Assembly: GCF_002220865.2 (NCBI RefSeq)
Contig: NZ_NHRJ02000008.1
Span: 1 to 64,000, forward strand
DNA length: 64,000 nt
Direction of reading: 5' to 3'
DNA from: Paenibacillus xerothermodurans
GTDB lineage: Bacteria; Bacillota; Bacilli; Paenibacillales; NBRC-103111
Each line of letters begins with the position of its first letter. The stretch's first letter is position 1. Both the position numbers and the translations under genes were made by a program. The notes beneath the pieces were generated by a model, which did not search any database, was not told where the DNA came from, and was given only the letters and a program-made list of their open reading frames with translations. This document shows positions 61,129 to 64,000 of this stretch, piece by piece.

Positions 61129-64000
61129 GTGATAAAGCAAAGGTTGACACAAGGTTGGGAGCATCACCGGGGGAGTCTCGGAGGTGCGTGGGAGGTTTGG
61201 CGGCAGGATAAGCTGCAAAACCACTACAATGTGCCTTGGCATGGGGTAGAGCTGCCTCACTCATACAACGCACTCGATGTACTGGATCCGGACGGTAAAT
61301 ATTATCAGGGACAAGGCTGGTACCGCACCAGACTGAACGTGAATAACCCATATCCGGGAGGACGCACGCTGCTGCATTTCGAAGGGGCCGGCCAACGCTC
61401 GGACGTGTATGTGTATACGGAAAAAGTGGGATCTCATCTCGGCGGCTACGATGAGTTTACGGTGGATATAACGGATGCGGCAGAGTCGGCGCGCGCGATC
61501 GAGCGATACAACGGACTCACGCCGGTGGCGGTCGGCTGCGACAACAGCAGGGACTTGGAGACGATCCCGTCAGATGCGAGCGATTTCAACTTGTATGGCG
61601 GGTTGTACCGGTATGTGAATTTGGTATATGTTCCTGCGGTGTCGCTGCGAACTGTGCATGTTCAGTCGGATCTGGCCGAGGATCATGGGACATGCCGAAT
61701 TGCAGTGCGGGCGGAGCTTTACAATCCTAAGCAGCTGCATGATGAGCTGCAGATGACCGTGCGGCTGAGCGATGGTAATGGCCAGGAAGTGGCAGTGTTC
61801 GACATGCAAGCCGCACCTTGGGAAGGGATGCAGCAGCTTGCCGAGCATGAGCTTGCCCAGCCGGAGCTATGGAGCCCCGACCGACCATACTTATACCGCT
61901 GCACAGTGGAAGTGCGAAGCAGGGCGGCGGGACAAGAGAGCTTCACCGCGTTGACGGAAGCGTTTGGGGTGCGGCGGTTTGAGTTTGTGAAGCATGGCCC
62001 ATTCATGCTGAACGGGGAACGTCTTCTGCTGCGTGGAACGCATAGGCATGAGGATCACGCCGGCGTGGGTCCGGCGATGACCGAGGATATGATCCGGACG
62101 GAAATGCAGCTGATTAAGGACATGGGCGCAAATTTCATTCGCCTCGGCCATTACCAGCAATCGAGGATCGTGCTCGATCTGTGTGATCAGCTGGGTCTGC
62201 TCGTATGGGAAGAAATCCCTTGGTGCCGGGGAGGTCTCGGCGGGGAATCTTACCGGCAGCAGTGCCGCGATATGCTTACCGCGATGATCGAGCAGCATTA
62301 TAACCATCCGTCCATTATTTTATGGGGACTGGGGAACGAGAACGACTGGGAATGCGACTTCGATTACTTCGATCAGGAAGAAATCCGAGCTTTTATGAAA
62401 GAACTGCATGAGCTTTCTCACCGTCTGGACCCAAGTCGACTGACGGCTATACGCCGGTGCGAGTTTTGCAAGGATATTATCGACGTGTACTCGCCGTCTA
62501 TCTGGGCTGGCTGGTACCGCGGGATTTACACCGACTACGAGGAAAGCAGCCGCCAAGCGATGGAAAATGTCGACCGCTTCTTCCACATGGAGTGGGGGGC
62601 GGATAATTTGGCCACACGCCATGTGGAGAAGACGTTCACGGGCTTCGAGTTTCTCACGAGCAGCGGCGGCAGCACCGACGAGCGGGACGGAGATTATCTG
62701 CTGACCGGGGGAGAACCGCGGGTATCCCGTGACGGTGATTGGTCGGAGACTTATTTTTGCGAAATGATCGACTGGTATTTGAAATCGCAGGAAAAGATGG
62801 ATTGGCTCACAGGGGCGGCACAGTGGGCGTTTAAGGATTTTGCGACACCGGTACGGCCGGATTCACCGATACCTTATCTGAACATGAAGGGCATCATTGA
62901 GCGCGACTTCACGAAAAAAGAAGCATATTACGTCTACCAATCCTATTGGACGGAGAAGCCGATGGTACGCATCTACGGCCATACTATGCCTGTTCGTTGG
63001 GGGCGCGACGGTGAACGAAAAAGCATGAAGGTGTACTCCAACTGCACGGAGGCGGAGTTGTTTTTGAACGGCGTCAGTCTCGGCGTGAAGCGGCGGGATT
63101 CGCAGGATTTCCCTGCGGCAGGACTGCGTTGGGAGACGGTATTAAAGTGTGGCACGAATCAACTGCGGGTGGTTGCGAGCAAAAATGGGGTGACCGTAAG
63201 TGATGAACTGTCGTTCGAATACCAGACGGAACGTTGGGGAGAGCCGGCGGAAATTAAGCTGAGCGCGAAAACGCAGGCCGACGGCACGATTCTGGTGGAG
63301 GCGCTCGCGTCTGATGCGAATGGTGTGCTGTGTGCAGACGCGGCGAATTTTGTCCGCTTCGGCCTGACCGGCGACGGCAAGCTCATCGACCGCCAAGGCA
63401 CGGTGCGCGGGTCCAGCTTGATCCAGCTCACCAACGGGCGGGCGCGTATTGTCGTGGATCCCGCGGGAGGATCGGCGGCATCCGTGCCGTTAAGCGGCTT
63501 TGTGTCGGCGAGCGGCCCGGCCTCCGGCGCCAAGCCTGCAGCAGCTGCAGGTGCGGCCGTGGTCGGAGCGCAGGCGAGTGGTGCAGCTGCGGGCGTAAGC
63601 GCGGGTGCAGGAGCGGCATTGGCGGCAGCTGGCAGTGCAGCAGGGGGAGCAGGTGTAGGCGGCGGGGCGCGGGCAAGTGGTGCAGTCGCGGGCGCAAGCG
63701 CGAGCGCAGATGCGACATTGGCCGCAGCTAGTGTCGCAGGCACAGGCGCAGCTGCTGGAGCAGGAGCGGCCATGACTGCAGCTGGCAGTGCAGCAGGAGG
63801 AGCAGATGTAGGCGGCGGGGCACCGGCGTCTGCGGCGGGTGCAGCGGCATCCGCACGAGCGAAGACCGCCGCAGCCGGGCACACCGGGCAAGGCGGCACC
63901 GGGCAGGAGACCGCTGTCAACGTGACCCTAGGCCGGCGGAGGCTTGTGTCGGTAGTAAGTGTGGCGAGCTCGGGACTGCCTACCGCATTCATCACTGTCT
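61129..64000 (+). CDS. GH2 glycosidase with Ala-Gly insertion (runs off the window)
   Basis: The first 957 residues of a GH2 enzyme (beta-galactosidase/glucuronidase family); the end lies outside the window. A sugar-binding jelly roll covers residues 1-190 (WYRTRLNVNN, HFEGAGQRSDVYVY), an Ig-like domain to about 290, then the TIM barrel with LNGERLLLRGTHRHED, acid/base Glu in LGNEND and nucleophile Glu in FHMEWGADN. C-terminal beta domains follow. Between about residues 800 and 915 is a run of Ala-Gly-rich repeats. The GTG start with TGGAG ahead is only moderately marked. Divergent from the AraC gene. Exact sugar unknown; no signal peptide seen, so cytoplasmic. Confidence 0.9.
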   Translation, partial: MIKQRLTQGWEHHRGSLGGAWEVWRQDKLQNHYNVPWHGVELPHSYNALDVLDPDGKYYQGQGWYRTRLNVNNPYPGGRTLLHFEGAGQRSDVYVYTEKVGSHLGGYDEFTVDITDAAESARAIERYNGLTPVAVGCDNSRDLETIPSDASDFNLYGGLYRYVNLVYVPAVSLRTVHVQSDLAEDHGTCRIAVRAELYNPKQLHDELQMTVRLSDGNGQEVAVFDMQAAPWEGMQQLAEHELAQPELWSPDRPYLYRCTVEVRSRAAGQESFTALTEAFGVRRFEFVKHGPFMLNGERLLLRGTHRHEDHAGVGPAMTEDMIRTEMQLIKDMGANFIRLGHYQQSRIVLDLCDQLGLLVWEEIPWCRGGLGGESYRQQCRDMLTAMIEQHYNHPSIILWGLGNENDWECDFDYFDQEEIRAFMKELHELSHRLDPSRLTAIRRCEFCKDIIDVYSPSIWAGWYRGIYTDYEESSRQAMENVDRFFHMEWGADNLATRHVEKTFTGFEFLTSSGGSTDERDGDYLLTGGEPRVSRDGDWSETYFCEMIDWYLKSQEKMDWLTGAAQWAFKDFATPVRPDSPIPYLNMKGIIERDFTKKEAYYVYQSYWTEKPMVRIYGHTMPVRWGRDGERKSMKVYSNCTEAELFLNGVSLGVKRRDSQDFPAAGLRWETVLKCGTNQLRVVASKNGVTVSDELSFEYQTERWGEPAEIKLSAKTQADGTILVEALASDANGVLCADAANFVRFGLTGDGKLIDRQGTVRGSSLIQLTNGRARIVVDPAGGSAASVPLSGFVSASGPASGAKPAAAAGAAVVGAQASGAAAGVSAGAGAALAAAGSAAGGAGVGGGARASGAVAGASASADATLAAASVAGTGAAAGAGAAMTAAGSAAGGADVGGGAPASAAGAAASARAKTAAAGHTGQGGTGQETAVNVTLGRRRLVSVVSVASSGLPTAFITV
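63530..63880 (+). repeat. Ala-Gly repeat block inside GH2
   Basis: About 115 codons of degenerate repeats built from GGCGCAAGCG/GGAGCAGGTG-type units, giving peptides such as ASGAVAGASASADATLAAA and GSAAGGAGVGGGARASGA twice in longer copies (about 90-150 bp apart). Antisense frames stay open because of the GC-rich period. The peptide should be a flexible linker. Confidence 0.85.

Noticed and set aside
63159-63995. Long antisense frames rich in Pro, Ala and His under the GH2 gene
   Set aside because: Produced by the GC-rich Ala-Gly repeat; the plus-strand GH2 frame has clear domains and catalytic residues.

Overview
The window looks like the chromosome of a Paenibacillaceae-type member of the Bacillota. 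Strong AGGAGG-type ribosome binding sites, a Bacillus-style pur operon behind a guanine riboswitch and PurR boxes, RsbV/RsbW/SigB, RodA, a Ku/ligase pair and the long (293 aa) form of PurC all fit. No 16S rRNA is present, so the genus is inferred, not shown.

Layout. 0-5 kb: the 5S end of an rRNA operon, then an rpiR-nagB-nagA amino-sugar operon read leftwards; nagA carries a roughly 155-residue tandem-repeat insertion. 5-21 kb: a small DUF6483-like gene, then the purine operon purE-K-B-C-S-Q-L-F-M-N-(AICAR transformylase)-(PurO-like IMP cyclohydrolase)-D. It has two PurR boxes, a sigma-A promoter and a guanine riboswitch in front. The usual bifunctional PurH is replaced by two separate genes. 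Several spacers in the operon are unusually long and contain degenerate repeats. 21-29 kb: an Rrf2 regulator and an IDEAL-domain gene sharing three identically spaced inverted repeats, an AraC/GH4 glycosidase pair, a DUF2905 gene, a YerB-like lipoprotein and an OmpR-type two-component system.

29-46 kb: a general-stress and envelope region. It holds YflT and DUF1328 genes, a response regulator-PP2C phosphatase (RsbY-like), a large hybrid kinase (RsbK-like, split by a frameshift), a REC-kinase, a DUF948 gene, rsbV-rsbW-sigB, rodA, YtxH and GlsB genes, a penicillin-binding protein and PsiE. I see six sites of the form GTTTC(A/G)-N14-GG(G/T)TAA/T or one base off, in front of rsbV and the stress-type genes. 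This suggests one phosphorelay - partner switch - SigB circuit whose input, switch and outputs lie together. 47-52 kb: a glycosyltransferase, then an AT-richer accessory stretch with a VapBC-type pair, a decayed serine recombinase, a decayed DUF2332 gene and a lipoprotein.

52-64 kb: a second GlsB gene, ku and a minimal ATP-dependent ligase (NHEJ), then an IclR - MHS transporter - Fe-alcohol dehydrogenase - amidohydrolase - Rieske cassette for an unknown organic acid or aromatic, an AraC regulator and a GH2 glycosidase running off the right edge. A trait running through the window is repeat expansion in protein linkers and gene spacers (nagA, amidohydrolase tail, GH2, purB-purC, purF-purM, purM-purN, and a 59-bp triplicate near 37.8 kb).

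All calls come from reading the sequence; no database search was run.
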